From positions 120,688 to 184,687 of the forward strand of contig NZ_CP073142.1 of NCBI RefSeq assembly GCF_023035675.1: a DNA stretch of 64,000 nt. The letters run 5' to 3'. Shown here piece after piece: positions 1-8,991 of this stretch; within the stretch, counting starts at the first letter, position 1; each line of letters begins with the position of its first letter. This DNA is from Borrelia hermsii DAH. Lineage in GTDB: Bacteria > Spirochaetota > Spirochaetia > Borreliales > Borreliaceae. A program made the position numbers and the translations under genes. The notes beneath the pieces are model-generated. The model worked only from the letters and a program-made list of their open reading frames with translations. It was not told the origin of the DNA and searched no databases.

Positions 1-351
1 ATTGCCCCACATTCTATCCCGATTAGACATCTTCATTAACCTATCCAAGGTAAATATATCGTACATACAGACATCATTTTCATTTAATTTAATCGTCTTT
101 AGATAAATTTCACGATCACTTTTAAGATCAAGATATACCTTTACAGAACCACCCAAATAAGAATTATAACTAACTACAAGCATAGCACCATCATCATTAA
201 TCAAATTCAATGCAAAACCACCTGTACCACTTTTATTGCTGAAATAAGACGCTGTAAACTGCTCAGATTCTTTAGCGAAAGTATTATAAAAACAAAATAC
301 GAGGAAACTGACTGTAAATAATAATCTTAAAAAGAATTTCTCTGCTATCAT
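1..351 (-). CDS. Exported protein of unknown function, C-terminus cut by window edge
   Basis: The first 117 codons of a leftward gene that runs off the window. The start is supported by GGGGAG nine bases upstream of ATG at 351. The N-terminus is a signal peptide: a short basic start, a hydrophobic stretch (about residues 8-25), then F-A-K-E that fits signal peptidase I cleavage after N-T-F-A. There is no lipobox cysteine, so this is a periplasmic or secreted protein rather than a lipoprotein. The visible mature part alternates hydrophobic and polar residues, suggesting beta structure. I do not recognise the family. Confidence 0.75.
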   Translation of the reverse strand, partial: MIAEKFFLRLLFTVSFLVFCFYNTFAKESEQFTASYFSNKSGTGGFALNLINDDGAMLVVSYNSYLGGSVKVYLDLKSDREIYLKTIKLNENDVCMYDIFTLDRLMKMSNRDRMWGN

Positions 352-390
352 AATTAAATACTCCCCTAAAAGATTAAATTTTTATCAACA

Positions 391-422
391 ATAACATTGA
401 TAATAACATTGATAATAACATA
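391..422. repeat. Short tandem repeat, 12-bp unit
   Basis: ATAACATTGATA occurs twice in tandem and a third time partially, just upstream of the exported-protein gene ending at 351. It lies in the leader or promoter area of that gene, so a copy-number change could alter its spacing. Confidence 0.6.
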
Positions 423-590
423 AATGAATAAATAAATGAATATTCAAGTCCATGCCTAAATGGACATTAATCAACCTTATAATACCACTAACCATCAATC
501 TAGATTTTAAATAGATCAATAGATCAAACTTCAAAAGTTGCTTGGAAAACAAACAAATAAACTAATTAAATTAAACGGGCAAAAATAAAT

Positions 591-620
591 TTACCCTAAA
601 GCTTATAAGCTTTAGGGTAA
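591..620 (-). terminator. Perfect 30-bp palindrome downstream of lipoprotein gene
   Basis: A perfect palindrome with TTACCCTAAAGC arms sits 23 bases past the stop codon of the 644-1828 gene and fits its transcription terminator. The flank is A/T-rich but no uninterrupted T run follows on the minus strand. Confidence 0.6.
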
Positions 621-643
621 AACATACTAATATTTAACTAAAT

Positions 644-1828
644 CTATCCCTTAACTTTGGAACTTAATGCACGAAAATCATCACTAAGATTAGAATTACC
701 CTTAAACGCTGATTTCATCTGTCTAAATATCCAATCAAAAGAATCATCACTGTAATCATTACCATTTGCAAAAATATCTGCTAAGCTTTGGAAAAATAGA
801 CTTAAAGAAGTCCCACTATAGTGTCTAGAACTAACTGAACACCTAATTAAAGCGTCTACCGCAGCATTACTACTTAGATCGCTAACAGAACTAATTCCAG
901 CTTGACTTAAAAGCTCATTATCTTTACCCTGACTAATCCAATTTTGAATCTCTTGTGAACTTCTAGCATTTGATTTTATCAAATCAAATACCTTCTTCAT
1001 AGCTCGTGCCAATTCTATTCTTCTAAAAGAAGAAGTAGAATCATTTCTTTTTAACCAATTAAAGAATTTTTCGCGTACGGTCTCAAATTTTTTTTGCTCA
1101 GAAGTTGATCTACCATTAACTTTAATAGCATCTTCAAGATACTTCTCTAAATACCCAAATAATTTTTTCTCTTCATCAGTAATAACTATAACCGAACCGC
1201 CACTGCCATAAGTTGACCTACAGCTAACAGACCTAGGACTAGAAGACACATAAGAATAAGCAACCCTTGTTCCCAAAATAGAAGATACAGGACCTCTTGG
1301 GTTCCATCTAGTTTGACTAGTAGTAGTTCTATTTTTATTTCGACGCTTTTGTTGTTTATCTGCTTTTCTATCTACTTTTTTATCTACTTCTTTGCTTGGC
1401 TCCTTCTGCTCAACTTCTGTTGCTTGAACAGTTACAGCTTCTTGGTTCTCAGCAGGTATACTAGCAACTTTTACGTCCCCACTACCAGACAACTCACCAG
1501 GCTTAGCAACAACTACTCCACCAGCAGACACATCAACTCCACCTTTATCCTCAAGCTCATTAACAACTTCTAGCTCATAATCAACAACATCATCATAGTC
1601 TACATAAACAACGTTGCCATCCTCATCAACATAAGCATATTCATATTCGCCTTTAAGAACATCTACAAGATAATCTGCACCTTGCTTAGCAGCCATCAGA
1701 CCACCTTTAATAAGAGCCTCTATTCCTCCGCCCTGACCATCAAGGCCATCTCTACCAAGCAAGTCAGACAGATTACAACTAAATGCCAAAACGCTTAAAA
1801 GCACAACAAAAATTTTTGAAATTTTCAC
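644..1828 (-). CDS. Surface lipoprotein with acidic/basic stalk and helical C-terminal domain
   Basis: A lipoprotein of about 394 aa. I choose the GTG at 1828 because AAGGAGG lies just before it; the upstream TTG at 1846 would put that RBS inside the gene. The signal peptide ends in the lipobox L-A-F-S-C. After it come a Gly/Asp-rich acidic segment (about 30-90), a Lys/Glu and Arg/Asn-rich low-complexity stretch (about 120-175), and a compact helical domain over the last 190 residues. That domain contains L-x-K-Y-L-E-D-A-I-K-V-N-G, which recurs in the 2075-3676 protein (I-K-V-N-G, K-F-F-x-W-L, S-R-x-Y-S-G). The two are therefore paralogues with a shared C-terminal domain and unrelated stalks. 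It may belong to the BipA/Mlp-like lipoproteins of relapsing-fever Borrelia; I am not certain. Confidence 0.85.
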   Translation of the reverse strand: MKISKIFVVLLSVLAFSCNLSDLLGRDGLDGQGGGIEALIKGGLMAAKQGADYLVDVLKGEYEYAYVDEDGNVVYVDYDDVVDYELEVVNELEDKGGVDVSAGGVVVAKPGELSGSGDVKVASIPAENQEAVTVQATEVEQKEPSKEVDKKVDRKADKQQKRRNKNRTTTSQTRWNPRGPVSSILGTRVAYSYVSSSPRSVSCRSTYGSGGSVIVITDEEKKLFGYLEKYLEDAIKVNGRSTSEQKKFETVREKFFNWLKRNDSTSSFRRIELARAMKKVFDLIKSNARSSQEIQNWISQGKDNELLSQAGISSVSDLSSNAAVDALIRCSVSSRHYSGTSLSLFFQSLADIFANGNDYSDDSFDWIFRQMKSAFKGNSNLSDDFRALSSKVKG

Positions 1829-2006
1829 ACTTTTCCTCCTTATCAAATTCTAAATATCACCAATTTTTAAATATTAAATTAATAATATACATCAATAAAT
1901 TTAGATTTAAATTAATAATTCAAGTTATTATCAAAAATATCGTAAGATAATAGACAGTATAAATGTACGTATGCATATACACTTTAAAAATTTAATTAAA
2001 ATTAAA

Positions 2007-2050
2007 TAAGGACTTACCCTAAAGCTTGCGGGCTTTAAGATAAATCCTTA
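2007..2050 (-). terminator. Imperfect hairpin after 2075-3676 gene
   Basis: Outer arms TAAGGA/TCCTTA and inner CTAAAGC/GGCTTTA form an interrupted stem 25 bases past the stop codon. The core resembles the palindrome at 591-620, suggesting a shared ancestry with the 3' end of the paralogous gene. Confidence 0.5.
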
Positions 2051-2074
2051 AAATTACATTAATCACATTAATTC

Positions 2075-3676
2075 TCAAGCTTGACTTTTATCTTCAATTA
2101 TGGATTTAAACTCTCCAAATCCCTTATCTTCACCAGCATTATCAGAAAATACCGCTTTTAGATCCTTAAATATTTGCTCCTCAGGTTTATCACGATCATT
2201 CTCAGCATCATAAAGAGTATCTGCTAATGCTTGGAACAATAAACTCACAGCAAACCCACTATAATCTCTAGAGCTAAGGGTTTTCTTTATTAAAAAGTCT
2301 ATCTCCACATCACTATTTAACTCATCATCTCTATCAACGTCAACAACAGTATCATCATCTCCAACAACACCTAAAACCCAAGTCTGAAGCTCTCTTGAGT
2401 TGGAACTCTTTTCTTTGATGAAATTATACACTCTCTGCATCGCTTGCACTAATTCTTTTCTCTTGGAAAAATCAGTATCCTTTTCTCTCAACCATGCAAA
2501 GAATTTTTGACGTCCATTCTCTAATTTACTCTGCCTAGAACTTTCATTTCCATTAACCTTAATAGCGCTTTTAAGATATTCTTCTAAATGACCAATTACC
2601 TGAGTCTCATTAGAACTTAAACTTACAGTCATACCGCTGTTTACAGTCATACCGCTGTTTGCACTCGAAACATCAGAATCAGACTTAATACCAGCAAACA
2701 TATCTCCCATGCTAAGAGTAGCATCCATTACAAAATTCCCTACATCTTGGAGAGAACCAAGAACAGCTCCTGCTCCTTGCATAGCGGCTGTAACAAAAGT
2801 CTCTGCTCCCTTGCTAGCGGTCTTAATTCCATCCTTAACTTTGTTATCAATCCCATTCTCAAGTCCATACTCAATTACATTAGCAATCCCATCAGCAACA
2901 CCGTCCACAATTTTTTTTACTGTACCCAGGACAGCGAACTTAACATTTTCTGTCTCTTTTTCTGTCTCTTTTTGTGTCTCTAAGACAACAGCAATCGAAT
3001 CTTTAATAGCAGCAACTCCCCTCTCATCTCCAGATACTATTGCCGGACTTGCAGCAGCAGTAACGCCACTAGTAATAATAGTATTGGTTAAATCTCCACT
3101 AGCAATAACTCCTTCTGTTCCATGACCAGTAGAAATATCACCCTCGGCTTTAATATTTAAATTAGAAGCACCAACTCCATGACTATCAGCTAAAACATTT
3201 TTCAAATCAACAGATTCTGCTTCTTGACTACTAGATGAATTTCCATCAGAAGCAGCAGCTCCTACTCCAGAACCACCAACTGAAACTCCACCAGCAGCTA
3301 CAACTCCTTGAAGAGCACCATTAGTTCCTTCTTGGGAAGCAACGCCTTTTTGAGGAGAATCCCCTGGTTTTTGCAAAGCACTACCAGCTCCTTCTTGAGA
3401 AGAATTTTCTGAGTTTTGCAGAGTATTTTTCTTAGAACCAACAGCAACTACTGCCCCCTCGCCACTAGCAGCAGCATCTTTCCCTACTTCCTTACCAACA
3501 GATTTGCCCCTTTGGCCAATATTCTCTGGCTTTTGAAGCTCAGAAGCAACAGAATTTCTTATATCTTGAACAGATCCAGGCTCATCAATCTCCCAGTTAC
3601 TCTCACTTACAGCATGATAGAATTTGCAACTCAAGGTAAATGCACTTAAAATAATAACAATACCAAGATTCCTCAT
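2075..3676 (-). CDS. Large surface lipoprotein, possible BipA homologue
   Basis: A lipoprotein of about 533 aa. The start is placed at ATG 3676, six bases after AGGAGG; an in-frame TTG at 3694 would include the RBS. The lipobox is F-T-L-S-C. Residues 30-200 are low-complexity and rich in Gly/Ser/Ala/Gln, with repeated S-Q-(E/K)-G-A blocks. The middle (about 230-340) is rich in Val/Gly/Ala. The last 180 residues form the helical domain shared with the 644-1828 protein. Length and composition fit BipA, an immunogenic lipoprotein encoded on relapsing-fever megaplasmids, but I have not aligned them, so the name is withheld. It is transcribed alone, with a hairpin after the stop. Confidence 0.85.
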   Translation of the reverse strand: MRNLGIVIILSAFTLSCKFYHAVSESNWEIDEPGSVQDIRNSVASELQKPENIGQRGKSVGKEVGKDAAASGEGAVVAVGSKKNTLQNSENSSQEGAGSALQKPGDSPQKGVASQEGTNGALQGVVAAGGVSVGGSGVGAAASDGNSSSSQEAESVDLKNVLADSHGVGASNLNIKAEGDISTGHGTEGVIASGDLTNTIITSGVTAAASPAIVSGDERGVAAIKDSIAVVLETQKETEKETENVKFAVLGTVKKIVDGVADGIANVIEYGLENGIDNKVKDGIKTASKGAETFVTAAMQGAGAVLGSLQDVGNFVMDATLSMGDMFAGIKSDSDVSSANSGMTVNSGMTVSLSSNETQVIGHLEEYLKSAIKVNGNESSRQSKLENGRQKFFAWLREKDTDFSKRKELVQAMQRVYNFIKEKSSNSRELQTWVLGVVGDDDTVVDVDRDDELNSDVEIDFLIKKTLSSRDYSGFAVSLLFQALADTLYDAENDRDKPEEQIFKDLKAVFSDNAGEDKGFGEFKSIIEDKSQA

Positions 3677-3840
3677 ATCCATCCTCCTATACAAATTCCA
3701 TAAGTATTAGAATAATAGTATATAGCAATAAACTTAAATTTAAAGTAAATTTTTTGAAATTTTATCTAAATAAAATACCCTTAAGCTCTTTGTCATTACT
3801 GACATAAACCTTGAAAACCATTGGAAATGAAAGAAAAAAC

Positions 3841-3871
3841 ATACCCCAAAGTTAACGTAACTTTGGGGTAT
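3841..3871. terminator. 14-bp perfect hairpin
   Basis: ATACCCCAAAGTTA and its exact reverse complement are separated by 3 bases. It lies between two leftward genes and resembles the palindrome at 591-620, so it is probably another lipoprotein-gene terminator, here left without its gene. Confidence 0.6.
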
Positions 3872-4030
3872 ATCAATTAACAATATTGATGTACAGAAAA
3901 CTGCTAAATCTTATATACTTAAAACACATATTAAATGTACTTTTCCATTTTAAGATTTACTTATTAACATCACTTGTTCTGCCATTACCTGAACTAATAC
4001 TACCTCTGTACCCTCAACTATACTTAAGAA

Positions 4031-4058
4031 AGTGCTCTTTAAAAAAGAGCACTTTTTG
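4031..4058. terminator. Hairpin with T tract
   Basis: AGTGCTCTTT pairs with AAAGAGCACT across a 3-base loop. A T5 tract follows on the plus strand, and the minus-strand side also has an A/T flank. It lies 38-60 bases past the stop of the leftward 4091-4774 gene and could terminate in both directions. Confidence 0.65.
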
Positions 4059-4090
4059 CTTCATAGTTAATCTCAATAACTCCTACCGCT

Positions 4091-4774
4091 TTAAATCCCA
4101 TGATATGATGTAGAAGAAACACTAAATAATGAACGGAATAAACTGCCTATTCCACTCCAACCAGATGAAGAGCGTGGCTTAACAGCTTTTGGCTTAGCAA
4201 CTTTTGGTTTAGCAGCAGCTGGGGCTTTAGCTGGTTTTGAAGGAACAGTACCTTTTGATGTTTGGGTAACAGTCTTAGTACTTTCTGATTTCTCAGAAAC
4301 CTCTGGGGTCTTTACTTCTGGCTCAACAACTTCTGCAGTCCCAACACTTTCAGTTTTAACACTCAAACCAGCAGCAATTTCTGATCCAGCACCAGTACCA
4401 GCAACTTCTACTCCTTGACTATTAGCTTCTTCTTTTTGCTCATCAGAACTTCCCTCTTCCTTAGCTTCCTTTGCTTCTTCAGCTTGCTCTTCAGCTTCCT
4501 CTTGCTCTTCAGTTTCCTCAGAAGCTTCTGCGCCTTGAACAACATCAGCAACAGCTCCTAATACTTGAACACCAACATCGCCAATGCCTTCAAGAATAGA
4601 TGAAAGCCCAGAAACAATTAAATCTTCTGCTCCTGGCTCAGAAGACACATGCTTAGAAGACATAAGCCTATCACGCAAATCACCCAACTGAACATCTGCC
4701 ATTAAACCTTCATAAAGGTCACAGCTAAACATAAATACACTGAAAAATATAAAAATAATATGTAACTTTTTCAT
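4091..4774 (-). CDS. Low-complexity lipoprotein with charge-segregated stalk
   Basis: A 227-aa lipoprotein with signal peptide M-K-K-L and lipobox F-M-F-S-C. After about 70 ordinary residues comes a strongly acidic Glu/Ala tract (about 80-120). A Thr/Val/Glu linker follows, then a Lys/Pro/Ala-rich basic tract (about 170-205) and a Ser/Gly/Phe tail ending S-S-T-S-Y-H-G-I. Such charge segregation suggests an extended, disordered surface stalk. The N-terminus (C-D-L-Y-E-G-L) resembles the start of the 644-1828 protein (C-N-L-S-D-L-L-G), but the helical C-terminal domain is absent. Function unknown. Confidence 0.8.
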   Translation of the reverse strand: MKKLHIIFIFFSVFMFSCDLYEGLMADVQLGDLRDRLMSSKHVSSEPGAEDLIVSGLSSILEGIGDVGVQVLGAVADVVQGAEASEETEEQEEAEEQAEEAKEAKEEGSSDEQKEEANSQGVEVAGTGAGSEIAAGLSVKTESVGTAEVVEPEVKTPEVSEKSESTKTVTQTSKGTVPSKPAKAPAAAKPKVAKPKAVKPRSSSGWSGIGSLFRSLFSVSSTSYHGI

Positions 4775-4987
4775 AATATTCTCTTATTTCCTCTCCTAAT
4801 TATAAATTTCTATTCATAATCGATCTTTAAAACTCAAATTATGAATAGAAATAATATATAACAGTAAATTCTAAATCCAAATAAAATTTTTAAATTATTA
4901 TTATAAAAATAAATGCATATACGTACTAATAAGTTCAATAAAATTTAAATCAATTTTAAATATCAATTAAATTTTAAGGTTTTAATT

Positions 4988-5656
4988 TTAATGTAAAATA
5001 TCAAAATACCTTTCTTCGGACAAGAAATTAACAGTCTCAATGCTATACTCAACATCATCATGAGAGACTAAAGTAATTTTAAATCCTACTTGCTCGCGCA
5101 AAGCCTTAAATAGGGCTTCATTAAGTGTAATAGTCAAATTATTAACTACTTTAACTGAATACTCTTTTAAATACTTCCGGTCCAAATCATTACTACCAAC
5201 AATTTGAAAATATGGCACATCTGATGAGTTAAACTCCGGTTTGGTTATTTTATAATTATAAAGCCTAGCATCAACTCCATCAAAAATTACATTTTTAAAC
5301 TTCATTAAGCGTCCTTTATCAACTATTTTAAAACTTAGAGTAAAAGATGGATGAGAAGCTATGAGCTCTTCTCTCTCGGAATCCTTTAAGGCCTTAAAAT
5401 CTTCAGATTCGGCATTAATATACAACGCTTTAAAGAAAATACTCTTTATACCACCTAAATCAAATTCTTTAAAATAAGTACTCTGCCCTATCATATTAGT
5501 ATGCGGAGTTGAACTATACCTCTCTTTTGTCGAAAATAAGTTATTTAATACCTTATCCTTCAAGTATAGAACAAAAAAGAATATGAAAAATATACAAAAA
5601 CATATAAGCAAAAAAATATATATCTTAAATGCAAATGCCCTAATCTTATTCATATA
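4988..5656 (-). CDS. Membrane-anchored envelope protein of unknown function
   Basis: About 222 aa from ATG 5656, preceded by GGTGGA as RBS; an in-frame GTG at 5668 is also possible. One very hydrophobic helix (about 10-33, rich in Phe/Ile/Leu with cysteines) lacks a clear lipobox and is followed by a soluble domain of about 180 residues with mixed alpha/beta character. The gene lies 32 bases downstream of the 5700-6251 lipoprotein gene on the same strand, so the two are probably cotranscribed. Both soluble domains end in an S/N-V-N-F/G motif region and may act together. A BptA (tick-persistence protein) homologue is expected on such megaplasmids and one of these two could be it; the sequence alone does not decide. 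Confidence 0.75.
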   Translation of the reverse strand, partial: YMNKIRAFAFKIYIFLLICFCIFFIFFFVLYLKDKVLNNLFSTKERYSSTPHTNMIGQSTYFKEFDLGGIKSIFFKALYINAESEDFKALKDSEREELIASHPSFTLSFKIVDKGRLMKFKNVIFDGVDARLYNYKITKPEFNSSDVPYFQIVGSNDLDRKYLKEYSVKVVNNLTITLNEALFKALREQVGFKITLVSHDDVEYSIETVNFLSEERYFDILH

Positions 5657-5699
5657 TTTATCCACCAAACATATTTACTAAAAAAATTAAGCAAAAACT

Positions 5700-6251
5700 T
5701 CAAATAGCTTTAAACTTATCAACAAGGTCAAAAAATTTCTGCGCACCATTTACACTGAAGCTAAAAGAAATATTTCTCTTAACACCACTCTTGCGCTCAA
5801 CACACTCAACATCAAATTTAAGACCTTCATTTTTTGCAAATTCTACAAGTTTTAAATATTCATTAAGTTCAGACTTTAGGTAAATCCAAAATCCTGTAAG
5901 TTCAATTGAATCATCAAAAGGCAAAATATACTGCTTATCAGCAAGTTCCAACTGTTGATTATCAAACGACCGTAAATATTTATGCTCAACTTCAATACCA
6001 TTAAAGGAAACCTTTAAAAGATTAAGAGGCTTGTTAGCTGAAATATTAAAATCCAAAACAAGGTAGTCATTATTATCCTCATTAACCCTATCAGGATAAC
6101 TCATATGAATCGAACCTACATCGTTTCTTAAAATCATCTTAGTTCTAAGATTCCCATGATTAACATCATGCAAAACCTCAATCTCTTCTGAGGATGAACG
6201 TGAACAGCTAAAAATTAAAAATGTTGATATTAAAATAACATTTAACAACAT
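5700..6251 (-). CDS. Envelope lipoprotein of unknown function
   Basis: 183 aa. A short signal peptide ends L-I-F-S-C at residue 16 and a Ser-rich linker follows. The mature part is a beta-rich domain with L-H-D-V-N-H-G-N-L-R-T-K early and a Lys/Phe-rich end. It is the upstream partner of the 4988-5656 gene. The 270-base gap to the divergent 6526 gene must contain two divergent promoters. BptA is a candidate identity, held at low confidence. Confidence 0.75.
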   Translation of the reverse strand: MLLNVILISTFLIFSCSRSSSEEIEVLHDVNHGNLRTKMILRNDVGSIHMSYPDRVNEDNNDYLVLDFNISANKPLNLLKVSFNGIEVEHKYLRSFDNQQLELADKQYILPFDDSIELTGFWIYLKSELNEYLKLVEFAKNEGLKFDVECVERKSGVKRNISFSFSVNGAQKFFDLVDKFKAI

Positions 6252-6525
6252 AACCCTTGAATCCCATTATAAAACATAATTCAAGCTTTTACAATATTTA
6301 TGCTTACAAACAATAATAAAATAACAAGTCTTAAGAATCAACTACTTGCAATGACAAATACATGTTAATATACATTATGTATATGATTCTTAATCAAGAT
6401 GATAAAGTTACAAACTTATGCGATAATAGAAATCCATGCGATACTTTAGTAAGCAATAATCCCTAAATTACTTAAGGATAAACAGCATGAAGTAATTCAT
6501 AGATAAGTTTAAGGAGAAATATTTT

Positions 6526-7314
6526 ATGGATATGAAGATTTTATTATTAGTACCCACTGCAATATTTTGCATGCAATGCAATAATAAAGGAGCTCAAAAT
6601 TTAAATTACAATCAAGATGAAAGCAAACGACGCAGCGTTAAACGTGACAATTACCTAAGTAAATTTAATCACAAAAAACCTAAAGAATTTGAATCTCCCT
6701 CTAACACTTTAATACAAAATACGCAAGAACCATATGTAATGCTAGAAGGCACCAAAAAAATTTCATTAATTTTTACAACAAAATATGCAACATGGATTAA
6801 AAACAAAGCTATAAGCATTAAAGGACTAGATGGCAAGATTATGAGTACTCTTGAAAATAAGCTTAGATATGCTTATTCAATATCCCCTATTAAACTGAAC
6901 AACCATTTTAACACCAAAATTATGCCTATTGTACTATTCGAGACCACTAAAAATGGTGGTGAGGATCTTGAAGTTACAAGCTTTAATTTAACAGATACGC
7001 CTCGCTTAAATTTCAATGCAAGAAGATATCCAGGAATTGAGGGACTATACAAACCAGCAACAACAGAAAACTCAGAAGAACCTGGCTATTTTCATACAAA
7101 CCCATTTTGGATACCATATAACAATAAAGAAGTAATACCAGCACTTACACAAGCACAATACATAAAAGCCAAAATCAAGGTTAAGCATAAGACAAGCAAT
7201 ACCATTAAGGAATATCATATATTACTTGATACCAGCTATCTGGTTAAGTTAATAAAAAGCATACTAAACCGATATCCTGATATTACAAAGACTGCGCCTA
7301 ATTTTAAACTTTAA
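6526..7314 (+). CDS. Lipoprotein of unknown function
   Basis: 262 aa. AAGGAGAAATATTTT precedes the ATG; a second ATG two codons on is equally placed. The signal peptide ends C-M-Q-C, an unusual lipobox with Cys at both -3 and +1; lipidation most likely falls on the second Cys. The mature protein starts with a polar Asn/Lys/Arg-rich spacer (20-75), then a domain with many Ile/Lys/Thr strands, a Pro/Tyr-rich segment around 165-205, and a basic C-terminus. It is monocistronic, divergent from the genes on its left and followed by a terminator. Confidence 0.8.
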   Translation: MDMKILLLVPTAIFCMQCNNKGAQNLNYNQDESKRRSVKRDNYLSKFNHKKPKEFESPSNTLIQNTQEPYVMLEGTKKISLIFTTKYATWIKNKAISIKGLDGKIMSTLENKLRYAYSISPIKLNNHFNTKIMPIVLFETTKNGGEDLEVTSFNLTDTPRLNFNARRYPGIEGLYKPATTENSEEPGYFHTNPFWIPYNNKEVIPALTQAQYIKAKIKVKHKTSNTIKEYHILLDTSYLVKLIKSILNRYPDITKTAPNFKL

Positions 7315-7344
7315 TGTTAAACTTTAATGTTAAACTTTAGTGTT
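7306..7344. repeat. 13-bp tandem repeat, three copies, over a stop codon
   Basis: AAACTTTAATGTT is repeated twice exactly and once with one change. The first unit contains the TAA stop of the 6526-7314 gene, so slippage here could not lengthen the protein without changing the stop. Confidence 0.65.
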
Positions 7345-7393
7345 AATTAACGCTAATTAATGTTAATCAATGTTAAAAACATAAAAACAAAGA

Positions 7394-7432
7394 TTCTACA
7401 CCATAGCTTTATAGACTATAGTGTAGGATCTT
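7394..7432 (+). terminator. Terminator of the 6526 lipoprotein gene
   Basis: TCTACACCATAG pairs with CTATAGTGTAGGA, two mismatches, across a 9-base loop. It is followed by a T-containing flank and lies 80 bases past the stop. Confidence 0.6.
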
Positions 7433-8163
7433 GTATCATAACAACGCTAGCTTAGCATTAAGCAAAGCTGCTACTTAATTACCTATGTATAATTAAACGA
7501 TTTAAATGCTCCTGAACAATATCTTTAAAATAACACATATCCTAATAATCTACCACCCACCCATCAAAATTAAAATAAATTAAAATTAAACAAATACAGA
7601 TAACAAATAAAAACAGCTAAACAAAATATATATTTAAATTAATGCAGTTTAAGCATTAAGTTTGCCTAAACTGCCAATATTATAACTTAAGCCACCACCT
7701 TCTTTAGTACTTAGGCTTTTTGTTCACAATATGTGAAAGAAGGAAACAGCACCAAAGCTAAAATAGCTAAATAAACCTACATCTCCAACATTTTTCAAGC
7801 ATGTATGCCTTATTTATTGTTAATAATAAACATATATCAATATCTAAATAGATCAAGTTTTTTAAATAAAAAAATTAAATATAACTTCCAAAAGTTATAT
7901 TTTTCAAATAAAATATGCAATTAATGCACCCGCACAGAATGTGAACTGCCACCACTTTTACTTGTTACCACTAGTTCAACGTCTCTTCATAATACTTCCT
8001 CTTGTCGCTTGAATCTTACTTAAAAACACTTAAGAAAAGTATAAAAATCTAAAACACCCTTCACAGATTGCGTACAAAGCATTTTAAAACCTTTAATTGA
8101 AAAAAATTCTTTATTAATACCCTTTATTAACATGTAACACTCTTGTACTTCTCAATTAAAAAT
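7433..8163. other. Long intergenic region with decayed coding fragments
   Basis: No intact gene over about 730 bases. It contains the broken lipoprotein leader at 7649-7782. A short minus-strand open stretch near 7920-7980 has no start. Confidence 0.5.
7649..7782 (-). pseudogene. Broken small lipoprotein
   Basis: From ATG 7782, with GGAG immediately before it, the second codon is a TAG stop. Reading on gives a lipoprotein-like leader (V-Y-L-A-I-L-A-L-V-L-F-P-S-F-T-Y-C). A frameshift then leads to a Gly/Ser-rich tail (S-T-K-E-G-G-G-L-S-Y-N-I-G-S-L) ending at 7649. Start, nonsense and frameshift lesions suggest a dead gene of about 45 codons. Confidence 0.4.
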
Positions 8164-8195
8164 GATAACATAACTATAAAACAAATTATGTTATC
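8164..8195 (+). promoter_or_regulatory. Inverted repeat upstream of small lipoprotein gene
   Basis: GATAACATAA and its exact reverse complement are separated by 12 bases and end 34 bases before the ATG at 8230. A TTGTAC at 8143-8148 could be a -35 with a -10 inside the left arm, which would make this an operator; alternatively it is a hairpin in the 5' leader. ospC of Lyme Borrelia also has upstream inverted repeats that control expression, which makes a regulatory role reasonable. Confidence 0.55.
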
Positions 8196-8229
8196 GTGTT
8201 AAACAACGCGGTAAAAAGGAGAATGTTTA

Positions 8230-8682
8230 ATGAAAAAAATTATTTTAGGTGCTATCGTAGCATTATTTGCTTTATTAAGCTGTGATCAAAATTCAAAAGC
8301 AGATCCAACAAAACTTGGAACAGGAGAAGGCAATGCCTACGTAAAGGTTATTAAAGACCCCGCAAAACTAACAGTAGTTGCCAGAAATTTTGAGGACATT
8401 AAGGCTCTTTTACCTCCAGCATCAGCAGGTAAAACTTATCAAGACTCCAAATTGGATGCTGCATTTACAGCAACTGGTACTGATCTAGATAAATTCTCAA
8501 AAGCATTAGCTGCTAAACAAACACTTGAAGCTGCTAAAAAGAATGCAGGTGCCAATGTTGCTGAGATTGACAAAGAACTTATAGAAGTAATTAAAGCTTT
8601 AGGATTTACAGATGGCGATGCAGCCCAAGCCGGCAGTTTTAATAATGTTCTTAAGAAATTTACAGACGCCCTAGAAGGATAA
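8230..8682 (+). CDS. Small helical surface lipoprotein
   Basis: 150 aa. AAAAAGGAGAATGTTTA precedes the ATG. The signal peptide ends A-L-L-S-C at residue 18. The mature part of about 130 residues is predominantly helical, Ala/Lys/Asp-rich, without cysteine or aromatic clusters. Its codons are richer in G and C than those of the neighbouring genes, its RBS is strong, and it has an excellent terminator; this is the pattern of a highly expressed outer-surface protein. The size and megaplasmid setting recall Alp, the arthropod-associated lipoprotein of relapsing-fever species. It is too short for OspC/Vsp and lacks their ends. Identity not proven. Confidence 0.85.
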   Translation: MKKIILGAIVALFALLSCDQNSKADPTKLGTGEGNAYVKVIKDPAKLTVVARNFEDIKALLPPASAGKTYQDSKLDAAFTATGTDLDKFSKALAAKQTLEAAKKNAGANVAEIDKELIEVIKALGFTDGDAAQAGSFNNVLKKFTDALEG

Positions 8683-8766
8683 ACCCTTTTAGGAATTGTA
8701 AGTTATTTTAAAATTTGCAATCGACAAGGCTGTTGTCATACAGACTGCAGATAGATTAATGAAAAT

Positions 8767-8794
8767 GCACTCCCTAAGGAGTGCGTTTTGTTTT
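8767..8794 (+). terminator. Strong rho-independent terminator
   Basis: GCACTCC-CTAA-GGAGTGC followed by GTTTTGTTTT, 85 bases after the 8230-8682 stop. It is one of the most canonical terminators in the window. Confidence 0.85.
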
Positions 8795-8991
8795 ATATCT
8801 TTATTATTGCAACTTAAAACCAATAATATCTTATAAGTTAAGTACAAAAAGGATGTAAACTTAAATATCTACCTGGTATACATACTATTAAATTACTCTT
8901 CACATTTACTAATTCTAAGCCGCAAGGTATTTGTCCCGCAATTAAATACTTAAATATTAAATTAATTTTACATTCAATATTGATTTGCTAT

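Larger units (their letters stand above)
3677..4090. other. Intergenic region with two strong hairpins and a possible gene remnant
   Basis: No intact gene. It holds the hairpins at 3841-3871 and 4031-4053. Between them, around 3960-4020 on the minus strand, a short open stretch reads Ser/Gly/Asn-rich residues ending at a stop and could be the tail of a lost lipoprotein gene; this is weak. Confidence 0.4.

Noticed and set aside
2709..3125. Plus-strand open frame inside the large lipoprotein
   Set aside because: Complement of low-complexity Gly/Ala/Val coding sequence; the lipoprotein on the other strand has RBS, signal peptide and a conserved domain.
8230..8682. Assignment of the small lipoprotein as OspC/Vsp or as factor H-binding protein
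   Set aside because: Too short for OspC/Vsp, without their conserved ends, and no recognisable factor H-binding motif; left unnamed.
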